From Cerioporus squamosus (Eukaryota; Basidiomycota; Agaricomycetes; Polyporales; Polyporaceae): a stretch of DNA of 28,053 nucleotides. This document shows, piece after piece, positions 8,936-20,324 of the stretch. Each line of letters opens with the position of its first letter. Positions within the stretch are counted from its first letter, which is position 1. The translations under genes and the position numbers were made by a program. The stretch is taken from assembly GCA_022592435.1 (NCBI GenBank), contig JABYQS010000350.1, positions 1 through 28,053 of the forward strand. The letters run 5' to 3'. The notes below the pieces were generated by a model that was given only the letters and a program-made list of their open reading frames with translations, was not told where the DNA came from and made no database searches.

Positions 8936-11900
8936 ATGGCTTCGCTGCCGGCTGTCCAGTACATAGGATGCCAGGTCGCAAACTGTGACCACTCGTGCGG
9001 CCTCTTCGTACCGGAAGCCGCTCCCGTTCTATCAATGGACGCTCTTGCCGATGCAAAGTATCTGGCTACGAAGTGCCTCATATGCCACCATTATGGGGCG
9101 CAGCATATAGCTGCTCGTACGGTGGTAAGTCATCCGAGCTTTGGCACACTCTGGCCGCTCACCAACGACTATGGCAAGCCTGTATCCGAGCCGCACTCGG
9201 CCTCCGCTCCACCCACTGGTTTGCATCCCCAATCTGCTACTTCATCTGCTTCCACGGCACCACGCTCCTCCTCTTACGGACCCGGTCGCTCGTACGGGGC
9301 AACGGAGGCGACCCTCTCAGGCTCTCGTTCTGGTGCCCTTCCAACGTTCCTGTCACAAGCTGAGAGGAGAGAACAACGAGAGAAAGTACAGACGACGGAT
9401 GAGGGTCAGAGGGCGTTCAACCCCGCTGCTAAGGTAAGTGGGAGTGACTTGATCCTTGCTTAAGCTTACATGGGTGAACTGGGGCCCCGCCCTACGCAGG
9501 CGTACGAAGCGTCCGCTCAGCTCAAGTCGAAGGCTGTCCCCCAAAAGCGGAAGAAACACTCCGCCCCCGCCTCTGCCAACGCTACTTCAGCCTCTCAGGC
9601 TGCTGGCGGGAAGAAGGCTCGCAAGGATGCTCCTGTTCCGACGAAGGAGTACACCGTCGTACTGGTCGAGGCCACCGATGAGGTGCATGCGCATGAGTAT
9701 CCGAAACCAAACCTAAAAAAGTGAGTTCCCTCGTTTGTCCTGCCCTCGGCCAATCGGTGATTAGACTGCTTCACACAAGACTGCAAGACTTGAACGATGC
9801 TGGACATGTGCAGCCTGTGACGCTTCCGAAGCAGGCTTCTAACGACGTTCTGAAAACGGCGGTGATCTCGGCTTTCACCGTCAAGCCGGAGTTCGCTCAG
9901 GTCAGCGACCCAGGATGGCATCTGCTTAAGGTCGACATTCAAGGTCCGGGTCGTACCAGCCTTCTCAAGCCGGTTCCCCAGGGCGATATGAACAAGGTCA
10001 CGTTCCTGGAGTGGGAAAAGTGAGTCTCTACTCTCTCTTGCACGCAGTGGCAACGGTAACTGAAATGCTCTGTCTTTCAGAGCTCTGATGTCCACGTCTA
10101 TACGAGGAGCAGGAGCCGCATATCATCACCTCATCTTCATCTCCTTAGTCTCTGGTGCAGGGAACTTGGCTCTCAGCCCGAGTACGGAGTCAGACGCTTC
10201 AGATGCCGAGCCTATGACCGGCTTGGAGGCGGAAGACATCGAGGATGCTCCACCCACCACAAAACCTGCTGCATCAGAGCCATTGCACCCCAGTCACCTC
10301 GATGACTCCGATCAGCCACAAGAGACTCCGAGGACGTCTATGCCGCATGCACAGAACACAGTGAGTACTTTCTGTTTCTTTGCGTTCGGAGGCGTTCACT
10401 GAGATCAATATTACTAGGAGAGTGTGCCCATGTCCCACAGGACCTTGCGCCGGTTGTTGAGGAACATGGAAGCTCCTGACAAGGATGAGAAGTGGGTAAG
10501 CATGCATGCCAGTGCCTTCACACTCGGGCTCTCTGTACTGACGGTCGATCGCAGTGGCTGTGGACTCCGTCCGGCTCTCCGTTCGAGGAGTTTGCCAGGC
10601 ACACGTCGATGATCGAGTTCGTCTTATCGCCTTGGCTCGGAGACCGAGGCCCACTACTCGATCATATGGCACTGCTCTGTGAGCTCCCTCGGGCAGTGTA
10701 CGGTCCTCTCCGCTTCCTCAGCGAACTCGCACGCGAGGGCCGTAGGGCTGCACCCAAGGGTGATCCAGAGAAGTTCATAGAATTCCAGTACGAGGTCAAG
10801 TTCACGGAGCTGTTCGCTATCGGTCCGGGAGGCCTTCATGGCGTACTAGATCCTCTCGATCACCTCTACGAGTTTGTCACCGAGTACAGTGGCCTCAAGG
10901 CGAGGCAGCGCGACGAAGCATTCTCCCAACTTAGGCAACTATCGGACGATTGCCTGTGGCTCGTTCAGCACTTCCGTTTCAAGATAGCTCGAATACTCTA
11001 TGATCCTACTGGCGGGTTCCGAGAGTTCGAGGTCGCCTACAAGAAGACTGAGTTCTATATGGATGTGAGTCGCTCAGCCTTCGAAACTCCTGCTCGTATG
11101 TGCATCGATAGGCTATAGCTCATGCCATCATAGGTCGCAACCATCGAACAGTGGAAGGCGACGGAGATGCGAGAATTCCTCCCTCGGCGCACCTGGATCA
11201 AGACGTGTAGCATCGACCGCATCGTCAGTATCCTCACTGACGCGTTCGGTCACACTTCAGACTACACGGAGATGACCAGTTTGACGCTCCAGAGTGGAGG
11301 GTGCGGTGTTGAAGCGGTGCTCACCGACCTCGTCTGGCCTTTGCTGGACGTTATAGACGATGCACACCCCAACTACTGGGAGGTCAGACGTATACTGGAG
11401 GTGTTCTGCCGTGAGCTCACCAAGAAGCTGAATCAGTTCCGAGCAGTTAGTACTTCCATTTACATGCTGGTCGACGTCCCTGCTGACGTAGCACACAGGA
11501 CAAGGAGAGGGAAGATCGTGAACGTCAGGGTTACCATGATCCCGACGATGCGAACAACGGGAAGGTAAGCCATGTACCTTAAGCCAAGGCGGTTTGCAAG
11601 CTGACAGCCTGCGCCGGGACAGGGCAAGGAGAAGGCGACCGCGTCTGAGAGCAGCGACGAAGACTTCCGCTTTCACTACCAACCTTACGAGCCAAACTCA
11701 CCTCCTCCGACTTTCCACAACGAGTCTTCCTCCCCTGCACCAGAGGAGTCCGAAGCTGGAGCGCATCGTTCTCCCAGCCCACCTCCGCCTCCCGCACCTG
11801 AAGAGCCAGCCACTCCCGAGCCTGAGGATCCGGAGGAATTGATCAACGGCATACCGTATTCGACAGCCCTTGTGATTGCACAGAAGCTTCGCGACAAGAG

Positions 11901-12180
11901 CTGGAGGATGATCGTGAAGACGATAATAGAGAAGCTCAATCATCCGCTCACGCCGCTGCCTGACAACTGGCCCACCTCTGACATCAGTCCCCATCGTCAG
12001 TACATGGTATTGTGTCCGGTAAGTCGCACTACCAGCTCACTTCTCTGCTCAGCTGAGTCTGACGATGTTGTTTAGCTCTATCATCCGGACCGGAACAGTA
12101 TGCTCTCAGTTGCCTGGAAGACCATCATTCACCACATCACTCAGGCCATACTCGCCAAGCGGCCGGTGGGGAAGCATTAA
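8936..12180 (+). CDS. Unknown 888-residue protein with Cys/His N-terminus and HPD motif
   Basis: Eleven exons: 8936-9124, 9179-9433, 9500-9720, 9765-10019, 10081-10360, 10418-10495, 10555-11064, 11134-11445, 11499-11564, 11623-12018, 12076-12180. All ten introns (44-69 bp) have GT..AG ends and keep phase, giving 888 residues. The first intron (54 bp) is in frame and could be retained. Residues 12-57 form a Cys/His cluster (C12, C17, C21, C47, C50, H51, H52, H57) that may bind zinc. Residues 70-190 are Ser/Ala- and Lys-rich, and acidic and Pro-rich linkers flank a globular 400-720 region. The C-terminus contains LYHPDRN (HPD at 857-859), the hallmark of J-domains, but I do not see a full J-domain. 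The N-terminal style (QYIGC...CGLFVPE..APVLSMDALADAKYLATKC) is one I associate with repeated Agaricomycete hypothetical proteins, from memory only. No DDE or nuclease motif is evident. Start chosen at TTCATGG because an N-terminal extension would rely on a non-ATG codon. Confidence 0.82.
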
Positions 12181-12694
12181 CCAGCAGTCACTCATTCGTT
12201 CAGGTAGTTCGCATCCATTCAAACCTCATTGATAGTGTCGTCAAAAAATCCTACTACCTCTTCCTTGTCCCAATATCCTAGATCCATTTAGTTCGACTTT
12301 GCTTTCTGCCTGTCTACATCTTTAACTTATCTTCTGCTGTACGTGTTCCTAGTCGAATCGTCCAGCCAATACACGAATTTGTTTAATATGACTCCCAAAC
12401 GGAACCGCATTCAACGACTTCATGCAGTGGACGATGTCCTCTTGGAATCGCGAACTCTCTGTGGGAATCACCCAGGTTCTGGAGACTTTCGGCGACAGTC
12501 TCATGCTTGGACTTTCGAGCGGGACGTCAATGCCATCCAGAGGAGAACTGGATAGTAGTTAGCTAGAAGTGCTGCTTGTGAGAGGGACAGGCATTGTGCG
12601 CCGCAGGCGGGGCCGCACGAAGGAGACCTCGACGCGTTATGTCACGCGACGATCACACGTTACTGGCTGGTGTTCGTGGTCTGCAGTGAGGATA
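12181..12694. other. Element A 3' non-coding part
   Basis: Lies between the stop codon of the 888-residue gene and the right inverted end. A/T-rich to about 12370. A 70-codon frame (12343-12555) and a 68-codon frame (12569-12775) occur, without motifs and probably by chance. The second runs into the inverted end. Confidence 0.4.
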
Positions 12695-12795
12695 GGCGCC
12701 CTGCCTGGTTCGATTTGTGTAGTAGAATCTATTCACTGTATCACCCCCAGACATGAACCAAGGATACGGGAATAGTTTCCCCTAGGTGCCAAAAT
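12695..12795 (-). repeat. Element A right inverted end
   Basis: The reverse complement starts ATTTTGGCACCTAGG at 12795 and ends CAGGCAGGGCGCC at 12695. It matches the left end in the outer tip and the inner CTACACAA(T/A)TCGAAC block, with a diverged middle. Confidence 0.6.
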
Positions 12796-13957
12796 CGGTT
12801 TTGACCAGTGTTTGGTTCGAGTTTGAGGCAGGAACAGGTTGGGCTAGTGAGGCGTGGCAGCACCGGCGCCTAGGGTCACCGATGGCACTTGGCGAGTCGC
12901 GTGCATCGCTGCGGCCATCTGTGTCTCCTTCCACCACGATCCTCCTCCCCTCTGACTCGCGGTCTCTCGTCTCGGGCTTGCTGCCTGGTCTGGCATTGAT
13001 ACACCTCGGACTCTGCGTCTTTGCCCCCCGTCACTCGCCGCTGCACTCCGGACGTCGAACACAACACACTGGCAGCAACTGGGATTGGAGGCCGCGTTGG
13101 AGAGCCTGGGAGCGCCTTCTACGGCTGGGAGGCTCTAGGAGCTAGCCAGGACTTGAATAAGCTGCTGAGAGAGATTGAAGGTGAGTGGTAGGCTCTGTAC
13201 GAGGGCTCGAAGTACGTACCTATCCCCATCCCCTATGCGCACCTCTCTGGACGACTGCAACACGTTCATGTCGACGTACATACGATGCTGTTCTCCGTCG
13301 CTGGCGGCTCACTATTACGGCTGGGAGACCATTGTCTTGCCGCCATCTGCAGCCCAGGAGTCGCATCGCGCGGACACAAGACTTCTGCGGCTGGAGTCGG
13401 CAACGGAAACGCAAACGGAGACTGCGAGAACAAGGTGAATTGTCCGGAAGGTAGAGTATAGCAGAGAAGGCAAAGGTTGGACTGACCTCGCGCACATTCT
13501 GCTAGCTGCCGTCAAGAGCCCCCCGGAGGACCTCGGGAGGATGTCTGCCGCAATCTCCACGTCATGCGGACATCCTTTGCGACGCGGACACCATATTTTC
13601 CGCGCCCAGTGCTGCCTTGGAAGCTCACAGTCGCTGCGGGCGGCCTTTGCGATGCCGCGGCGCTGACATCAAGGTGAACAGAAGTCTGAGGCGCGTATGG
13701 AGAACACCGCGGACAGGCGTTGATGTCTCGAAGGACAGATCCCGCCGCGCCAAGCATGGAGAATGTCAGCTGGCGACGTTCACGACGGCGACAGAGGTCT
13801 AGAAGTCAGGTTGCACGCTGGGCACTGAGTCGTTCGTGCGTCTCGACGCAGATCGACTCCTGTCGGCGTTACGAGGGGCTGACTCCCTCTCCCTCTAGAG
13901 AGCGGCTGCAGCTTGCACATGGGCCACCGCCATATCTCTGACTCGTTCTCCGGGCAG
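12796..13957. other. No recognisable gene
   Basis: Frames on both strands up to 119 codons, without motifs. One exon-like stretch reads PYAHLSGRLQHVHVDVHTML (from about 13230) in a frame bounded by possible splice signals (GTGAGT near 13181, AAG/GTGAAT near 13433). Too weak to call a gene. Confidence 0.35.
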
Positions 13958-14445
13958 AAGAACAGCAGCTTGAGACCAGGCAGACATACAGATACGGAAA
14001 CATCGCACCCACCGTCTACAACAGCGTGCAGCAGAAGCAAACGCCGGCCGCCGTTCGACGGCTGAAGACTCTGCTCGCGCAAACGGCGGATTGGTCACTG
14101 GGTCCTCGGGCAGGGGAGCCTGGACGCATCACACTGCACGGGAGGTATGTCCCATGGCATAAGTTGAACGGCGGAGGTCGCAACACCCAGCGGCACGAGC
14201 GTACGCGGCGGCTGGCCGGTGACTCTTCAGGTTCGACGCACTCGCATTCCAAGTATCGTGCGCTGCCAACGAGAGTTGACGTATCGCTCAGGGTGCGGCA
14301 CGGTCTGGAACACCGTCTTGCGGGTGGCATGGACACGGCGAACCGCGAGGCGTGCTTCCTGCTTCCTGCTCTATCGCTTACGGAGCGGACACCTCTGAAC
14401 AGTGGACCGACTTGCAGCGGCCGTCTCGTCCCAGGACGGTGTTAA
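13958..14445 (+). pseudogene. Exon-like fragment of an unrecognised gene
   Basis: An acceptor-like CTGACTCGTTCTCCGGGCAG (ending 13957) opens a frame that stays open to TAA at 14443-14445. Its first part reads like real protein (EEQQLETRQTYRYG, then APTVYNSVQQKQTPAAVRRL). A GTATGT donor-like site at 14145 would end the exon there. The part after 14145 is Arg/Gly/Ser-rich and looks like read-through intron or decay. I know no family for it, and neighbouring exons could not be joined. Confidence 0.25.
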
Positions 14446-14888
14446 GCACCGTGAACCTTGAACGGCGGACTCGCGCATCAAGCAGGCTGAGCCAGGGGAC
14501 GGACGAGTGATAGGGGCAAGCCGACCCGAGCTGCGGACGACTCGGACCGTGGTCAACTCGCGGTCTTCTTGTCTTCTGCAGTCTGGGAAGGAGGCCGCAG
14601 GCTCCGACGACTGTGACATCCTACTATTCCTCCTGCTCGGCGTCGACGTCGAAGTGGACGACGGGTGCGAACGATGATACGCGCTGGCTCCGGTATCTCA
14701 GTCGTAAGTTCGTAAGTCAGAAACGTTCAAGATTGCGCAATGTACCTCGTCGACCTCTCCGCCCTCTCTCCCGACCCCTGGGCCATGGGAGCTGGGCTGC
14801 GACTCGGACTTACCTCACGGGCCATTCTCCTACGGCGACGTAGTGGCAGACTACATACCTAGTTGCCTGCGGGGTTTTGCCGGAATGC
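14446..14888. other. No recognisable gene
   Basis: Only conflicting short frames. One reads LGCDSDLPHGPFSYGDVVAD (about 14793-14852), another MYLVDLSALSPDPWAMGAG (from about 14741). Both are protein-like but overlap in different frames, so at most one is genuine. Confidence 0.3.
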
Positions 14889-15047
14889 ATGGCGAGCGAA
14901 CACGGCACCTCCGACGACGTGCCTGCCTCTGGAGAGGTCTTGACGACAGTGATCCAGGCCGTGCGGTATGACCCAGAGCTGAGGTTCTGCTGCGTCGTGG
15001 CCGCCCTGATCTCGCTCCCTGGCCTTGCGACACCATCCCACTACTAG
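14889..15047 (+). pseudogene. Small open frame, 52 codons, exon-like
   Basis: ATG at 14889 to TAG at 15045-15047. The peptide (MASEHGTSDDVPASGEVLTT, then AVRYDPELRFCCVVAALISL) has the look of a folded-protein exon with a short hydrophobic segment. The frame is also open a little upstream of the ATG (VLPEC), so it may be an internal exon. Unrecognised. Confidence 0.25.
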
Positions 15048-15843
15048 TCAGCCACGAGCGGTGGATTCCAGGAGTGCGCTGGGAGAGGAATGACGACGAT
15101 AGACAGGGTCCCCAGTTGCATAGCCGTCAGCACGAGACTCGGGTACCACAGTGGCTATTAGACGCACCCTTCGTGAGGCGGACGGGAAGCTTGCGGTAGA
15201 AGATACAGGATATGTACAAGAAGCTGCTCAGTGTGGGGGATAGCATGAGTGCCTCTGTACGTACCAAATGCTATGGATTCTCCGAGCCGAAGCTACACTG
15301 TGTGAATGCAAGAGGTTAGCGAGCTTGAAATCAGCAAACATGCCGAGTAGTTGACGAGGTACTTACTAATACCATCTTGTTCTGTGCACTACAAGGTCCC
15401 ATAATTCGAAAACTCCTGCTTGCTGAAGGTCCAAGCCCCTCTCCCCCGGAAAGACCATGCACGACTCGTGGTATGTGAGCGAAGGGAGAGCTGCAGGGCG
15501 CGCCTGCGCACCTGACACGAGTTGCTCTACAGAGCGCGGGACAGACCTGAGTACCACGCAGAGTTCCGCTTCTGGTACAAGGAATGAGTCGGAGACTAGT
15601 AAGCGACGTTGCGCGTACAGACCTATTGACCATTCTGGGGATTGAAGGTCTTCGTCTAGGGCGTTCAGCACGTTCCCTTCATCTCGGCATCACCCTCTAC
15701 TTGTCCGGCCGTCGCTCTCGCGATTCAGCCGTGTGGCCGTGTCCGTTCGTTCTGACCTGTGCGATGTCTGTTAGCTCAGCGTCATACGTACTTAGTACCC
15801 AGTGCATACCTGCCTGATCCTGGATTGCGTGACGCAATAGTAA
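15048..15843. other. No recognisable gene
   Basis: Overlapping minus-strand frames (15331-15671) and plus-strand frames (15457-15817) show no motif and no consistent splice series. Confidence 0.35.
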
Positions 15844-15974
15844 GCCGAGGTTGGACTGGTGCTACACGAGATTGCCGATCTGTACAAAGTTCCACACGAT
15901 CTGCGGGAGTCTACTATTCCGGCACCGATAGGGAACCAAGACGATACGCCGAGCGTTGACGTTCCCCAAGGCTG
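15844..15974 (+). pseudogene. Exon-like fragment of an unrecognised gene
   Basis: After an acceptor-like CAATAG, a frame of about 43 codons reads EVGLVLHEIADLYKVPHDLR and then ESTIPAPIGNQDDTP, ending at a GTAAGC donor (15975). The composition is strongly protein-like. The following segment after GGACTGCAG (16018) stops within about a dozen codons, so no continuation was found. A nearby frame (16071-16262) has a CxxC (RRCAVCKETRLP) but cannot be joined with confidence. Confidence 0.3.
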
Positions 15975-16885
15975 GTAAGCTTCATATAGCATCGACATAT
16001 GAATTCTCGGACTGCAGTCACAAAGACCATTCACCAGACGTGCAGGAATAAACAATAACTATGCCACAACGTGCGAGGTAAGCGACGATGTGCAGTCTGC
16101 AAGGAGACCCGCTTACCGGCAGCACAAATCCATCTCAAGCGAGACCCGTCCACTCAGCTGGTCATCTCGAGTGCTTGCCTAGGGTTGTTCGCTCATCCCA
16201 CACGACCCCAGGGACATGTTGCGGATCCGAACCCCATGCGAACTTCGAAGCCTTCCCAGTGAGTATCATACTGCCCATGTATGAGCCGATAGCGTTACGT
16301 ACCTCTCACCCGCAGGCATATGCCCGATTATGATTTGCTCAAGGCTGAGCTTGTCGCTTGAAGACCGTAGAGGTGAGTGTCGCATGATACTGGGACCGCT
16401 CTTGCCAGAGTGTCGCTCGGTTTACGACACGTGCCAGTGTTGAAGTTGCCTCTGCAGTGCTCTGGCGACGACGTCGAGACTTCGAGAGTTGGTCCTCACC
16501 ATGTTCTCAAGCAGGGCCGGGCACAGAAACCTGATCGTGTGTTAGCCATGTCGTTGGTCTTCGAGTGGAATGACTCACTTATGTTACATAGAGCTCTTTG
16601 TTCCACACGGTTCCCCTGAGGCTCAATATGTCCTGCCTGCGAGTGCTCAGCGCCGTCGACGCCCTTGATCGACGCTGCTGTAGAATCCGAGTCGGAGGTT
16701 CTGCAAGTGGATTGGTGAGTGTGTACCATCTCGCGCAGTCCACGGCGCACGCTCGCGCCCCTGGTTTGCGCTGAGCCAAAGGCAGAGCGCGGAAACTCGC
16801 CGACTTCGCAGGGCTCCATGGCCGTCCTACTCCAGATGCACCTCAGTGATGCACGAGGGCCGTCGCGCGACCGCAATCCTCCAGA
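15975..16885. other. No complete gene; scattered splice-like signals
   Basis: Several GTGAGT-type donors (for example about 16259, 16374 and 16715) and CAG acceptors occur, as in a decayed intron-rich gene, but stops interrupt every frame I followed. The long minus-strand frames here (16496-17191, 16827-17273) are Arg/Ser-rich and probably chance. Confidence 0.3.
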
Positions 16886-17047
16886 ATGTCTCTCGACACA
16901 TGCCGGACTTGGCTTTACGCTTTGACTTACAAGAACAAAGCCCGGGCTTCCATGCGTCATCTGCGCGCTCCTGCAACACGTACCGGACGCAAATGTCTCG
17001 TGTACGAGGGCCTTGCGCAAGAGGAGGAGCAGGGATTGAGCGAGTAA
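16886..17047 (+). pseudogene. Small open frame, 53 codons, exon-like
   Basis: ATG 16886 to TAA 17045-17047, where the stop overlaps a GTAAGC donor. The peptide has a basic middle (LTYKNKARASMRHLRAPATR) and an acidic end (GLAQEEEQGLSE). Further protein-like sequence lies after a possible intron (CTGACTCACCGCTAG near 17084-17098), for example SMGGEREDSVGSTLVQEPLH, which ends at a stop near 17244. Probably pieces of one decayed gene. Unrecognised. Confidence 0.25.
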
Positions 17048-17887
17048 GCCTACAACCCGTTTGCGGACGCGCATATTGATGTACTGACTCACCGCTAGCA
17101 GTCTCCTGCGTCCGGTTCCATGGGAGGTGAGCGGGAGGATTCTGTCGGCTCCACACTCGTTCAGGAGCCGCTGCATGGAATCTGGTCGCACAAGTCGTCA
17201 GGTCCGTCGCTGGAGAAAAGTACAGGAGAGCGCGGGAGCCGCTGACGTACCTCCCGAGCCCGTCGTGCTGCAATGTAGAAGCTTCTGTGACGGTGCCTCA
17301 AAGACGTGCTGCAGGAACACCCTCGACGATTCCCGGGCGACAGGCTAGTACAGTAATAGCAGCTGCAGTGCTCGACCTTCAAGCAAACGAATGTACGCGG
17401 CACGCCGCAGCCATGCGGACGGTACAAGCATTGATTGTAGCACAGAAAGGAAGCATGCTTACCTGTGCAGGATGCGTCGAAGTACGCGCGACGCGTCCGT
17501 AGCTGTCCGAGGGTGGAATTCGAAGGCTCCACGTACTCGATGAGCGGCTGCGCATCTTGTCGAGTGCGAACAGCGAGTGCAACGATGCGCATCGCGCAGG
17601 AGTGCTCGCAGACGAGTAAGTATTGCAAAAAGTCTGTTCGCGGGTCTGTCACCCAGAGTACAACGTCCGGGCAGGACAGACCTACGTACCTCTCCTGTGG
17701 AGTGGATTCGGCAAGCCAAGAAGAGTACACCATAGCCTCGAGTTTGGAGGACAGATGAAGCTGAGGAGGAGGAGGAGCGTAAGTTCAAGCTAAGCACGCG
17801 CGCGGCGCAAGGCCGGCGAAGGTACAAGCGCCGGACGATGTCACGCCTCCGCGCAGGACCTCTAACTTAGTAACTATACGCTGTGAC
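17048..17887. other. No recognisable gene
   Basis: Long minus-strand frames (17161-17733, 17459-17827) are Cys/Arg/Ser-rich and lack motifs. I treat them as chance. Nothing else seen up to the left end of element B. Confidence 0.35.
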
Positions 17888-18000
17888 GCACTAGAAATGT
17901 ATTTTAGCGTATAGGGAGGGCTTATAGCTGCCTACTAAGCTTGCTTTCAGGGCCATAAGTCGATTTATAGCTACTACACAATTCAGACTCGCCAAGCGCC
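17888..18000 (+). repeat. Element B left inverted end
   Basis: Contains the outer tip CTAGAAATGTATTTTAGCG, the middle AGGGCCATAAG, and the inner block CTACTACACAATTCAGACT, then GCCAAGCGCC. Matched in reverse complement at 20325-20440. The inner 30 bases agree at about 26 positions. Confidence 0.7.
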
Positions 18001-18129
18001 TGCACCTGGACCTGTGTCACGTTCGCATGACATAACGCGTACCCGTCGGGTTTGGTGTCGCGCTCCGTGGTCTTGGCCTTTGTCGCGTCATCTCCTGAAC
18101 TGACTCCTCTGCCGTCTGTGCTTCACCCC

Positions 18130-20246
18130 ATGCCTGAGCTTGACATTCTGCACGGCTTCAAGTATCTTGTCTCCAAGATCGCACGCAACCACAAGAACAT
18201 TGATGGACAGAATGTCCCGCTTGTTGGTGAGTCGTTGACACCGGTGCTGGTGTGTTCGTCATGCCCCATGCTCATGATGAGACAGGTCGCGTAGTGCTCT
18301 GGCCTCGCTGCTGGGCCGTTGGAACGAAGCAAAAGCCTTGGTGGACTTCTTGTGTCGTACATGACATGGGCTACACGGACGATCTCGAACCGGTGCCGTC
18401 TGGCTACAAAGCCCATCCGGAGGATCTCAAGCGATGTGTCGGGAAGAAAGGGAGCATGTGGAGGAGCTACGTTGTCAAGCCGTTACAGGAGGGTGAAGTG
18501 TGCGTGCAGTCGAGGGGCAAGGAAATCATACTCGCCGCTGGTTATGTGAGTACTCAATGCGATCAACCACGACTCAGATATGTATATGTATATATACTCA
18601 CTGAGGCTATATCTACCTCATTCAAGCACGCCATCCGCTGTCATCTCGGTCTCGAAGGAACTATCGTACATTTCAAGCGAGACCAGTATGAGCGCATTAT
18701 TATGAACGACTGCCCAGGTGCGAACTCGAACAAGTCGAAGGCCGAGAAGATGCGATCCTTCATCATCCCAAGCGACTTGACTGTCCCAGAGGCTCGTAAC
18801 AAGGGCGACGACCAGACGATCGAAATCTTCGCTGCAATAGTGTGTGAACGCGATGTCTTCGTTGTCACGGACTTCTCTCGCATGGTCCGCCTTGATGTTA
18901 TGAGCCTAGACCGACACTGGTCTCCGGCTGACCTCGAACCGGGGTCACAGGTGAGCGTGCATGTCGCATGATTCTGAGAATTAACTCTGATGAGTTGCAC
19001 TGCAGTTATGGGGATGTATCTGGGACGCCGCTCGTGGCCCAGATTGGACATATGAAGTCGAGGCTGCCGAGGCCGTCTTGGATGAGTGGCGCGCTTCCGT
19101 CATGGAGGACCCCGATGTTACCCGGGAGGAACCCCTAGTGGAGGTTATTTGCGCTAACCAGGCTGTGTTCAATGGCTACGGACGTCATACTGCACACGAC
19201 CTCCTCCACCATCTCCGCATCTGGCCTGGTACCCCGCCTTCAGTCATCTGCTCAGATGACGATCACTACTCCTGCTTCAAGGTCATGCTTGGCAAGTATG
19301 CTCAGATCTTTGTCAGTCAGGAATACCAGTACGCATGCCTCGGCACTCCGAACCTCAACTCTCCCGTCGCGTATAACTACAAATCAGACAACAACTACAT
19401 CGGTCTGTACGTCAAGGTTTACCGGAAGTGGAGCGTCCGTCTGAGTGGCTACGAATGGAACGAGTTCTACCTCGATGGACTGTTTGATTCTGAGCATACA
19501 CTTGGTGCATAATCTCTGTTTCCTGTCAGCAGTCTACTCACTGTCTGTTCGGTCTTAGGCGACCTATATGCATGGGAGGAGGATTATTTGCATGCCGGCG
19601 ATGGCTGGAGTAACACTGTTGTCTACATGCACACTGTAGGCAAACAGAAGTGGTACTCGGTCATCCGGGCCAAACGACCGCAGGAATGGAAATACGCGTT
19701 AAATGCATCGTCAGGCGTGAGATCTCAACCCTCTCTGTGACTACTCAGACTGTCAGTGCTGACTGTGACTTCATCCGTTCGGTGTAGGTTATCCCCGAGG
19801 ACGTCAGGCATGCAGGAATGGCGACGACCCTCGGGCCTGCTTCCTTCCATGTCTTCAAGCAGAACCAGTTTGATCCCTCCAATGAGGGGCTCGGCGTCAG
19901 ACTCGTAGGACGCCGGCCAAAGGTATGCCATCCTAGTCACCATGAGTTCTGGCTGCTCCTGGATTGAATGAGGCTGTCACCATTATAGCAATTAACAGGA
20001 AGGCGTGGAAGGCCGGGGAAGCGGCCCACAGTCGAGCAAGTCAGAAATCTAGCTGCACGATCCAAGGCCGCTCGAGATGAAGCAGTCGCTGCTCTGCATG
20101 CGATGGAAGACGCTATCTACGACGAGGACTGGTTGAGCGACGAAGACTCTGACATCATTGAGGATGCAGGAGCATCTATGCGCGATTTGGATCTCCCCAG
20201 CGGCCGCAGAGTCACTCGGTCGATGCACAAGTCATATACTCCCTGA
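18130..20246 (+). CDS. Unknown 576-residue protein with PWWP-like patch and AT-hook
   Basis: Seven exons: 18130-18226, 18286-18545, 18627-18950, 19006-19504, 19559-19716, 19788-19922, 19989-20246. All six introns (54-81 bp) have GT..AG ends and preserve phase, giving 576 residues. The second intron (81 bp) is in frame and could be retained. Near the N-terminus, residues 33-56 (GRVVLWPRCWAVG, KPWW at 49-52, VVHD) resemble the start of a PWWP/Tudor-like chromatin-reader fold; this is a resemblance, not an identification. The middle is Trp/Tyr-rich and looks globular, with no catalytic motif I recognise. At the start of the last exon GRRGRPGKRP (495-504) is a good AT-hook, followed by a probable helix and an acidic segment (YDEDWLSDEDSDIIED). 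This suggests a chromatin- or DNA-associated protein. Start chosen at the Met in CACCCCATG; an upstream in-frame Met (18052) exists. Confidence 0.82.
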
Positions 20247-20324
20247 GTGCCTCCATGTGTTATTGCATTGTCAGTCTTGGCCTCCTCGAGACGCGTCGTG
20301 CGCGAATGTGATGCCTCGGACGAG

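Larger units (their letters stand above)
8366..12795 (+). mobile_element. Element A: inverted-ended element carrying an 888-residue unknown protein
   Basis: The two ends are inverted relative to each other. The tip ATTTTGGCACCTAG (8366-8379) reappears as its reverse complement at about 12782-12795. A second block, GCTACACAATTCGAAC (8438-8453), reappears inverted in 12695-12725 as CTACTACACAAATCGAAC. Tip-to-inner-block distance is about 100 bases at both ends, while the middle of the ends has diverged. The only gene inside with a convincing model is the 11-exon gene at 8936-12180. I could not identify a target-site duplication, so exact boundaries are open. Its end sequences are related to those of element B 5 kb downstream. 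Whether the element moves by its own protein or needs another transposase is not evident. Confidence 0.6.

Noticed and set aside
12700..14240. GGTTCGA-type sequences resembling a tRNA B box (about 12708, 12818, 14230)
   Set aside because: No matching A box, acceptor stem or cloverleaf could be formed around any of them.
16496..17273. Long minus-strand frames of 148 and 231 codons
   Set aside because: They overlap each other in different frames, lack motifs and splice support, and are rich in Arg, Ser and Cys as expected from chance reading of GC-rich DNA.
17161..17827. Minus-strand frames of 190 and 122 codons
   Set aside because: Same reasons: mutually overlapping, low-information composition and no recognisable domain.
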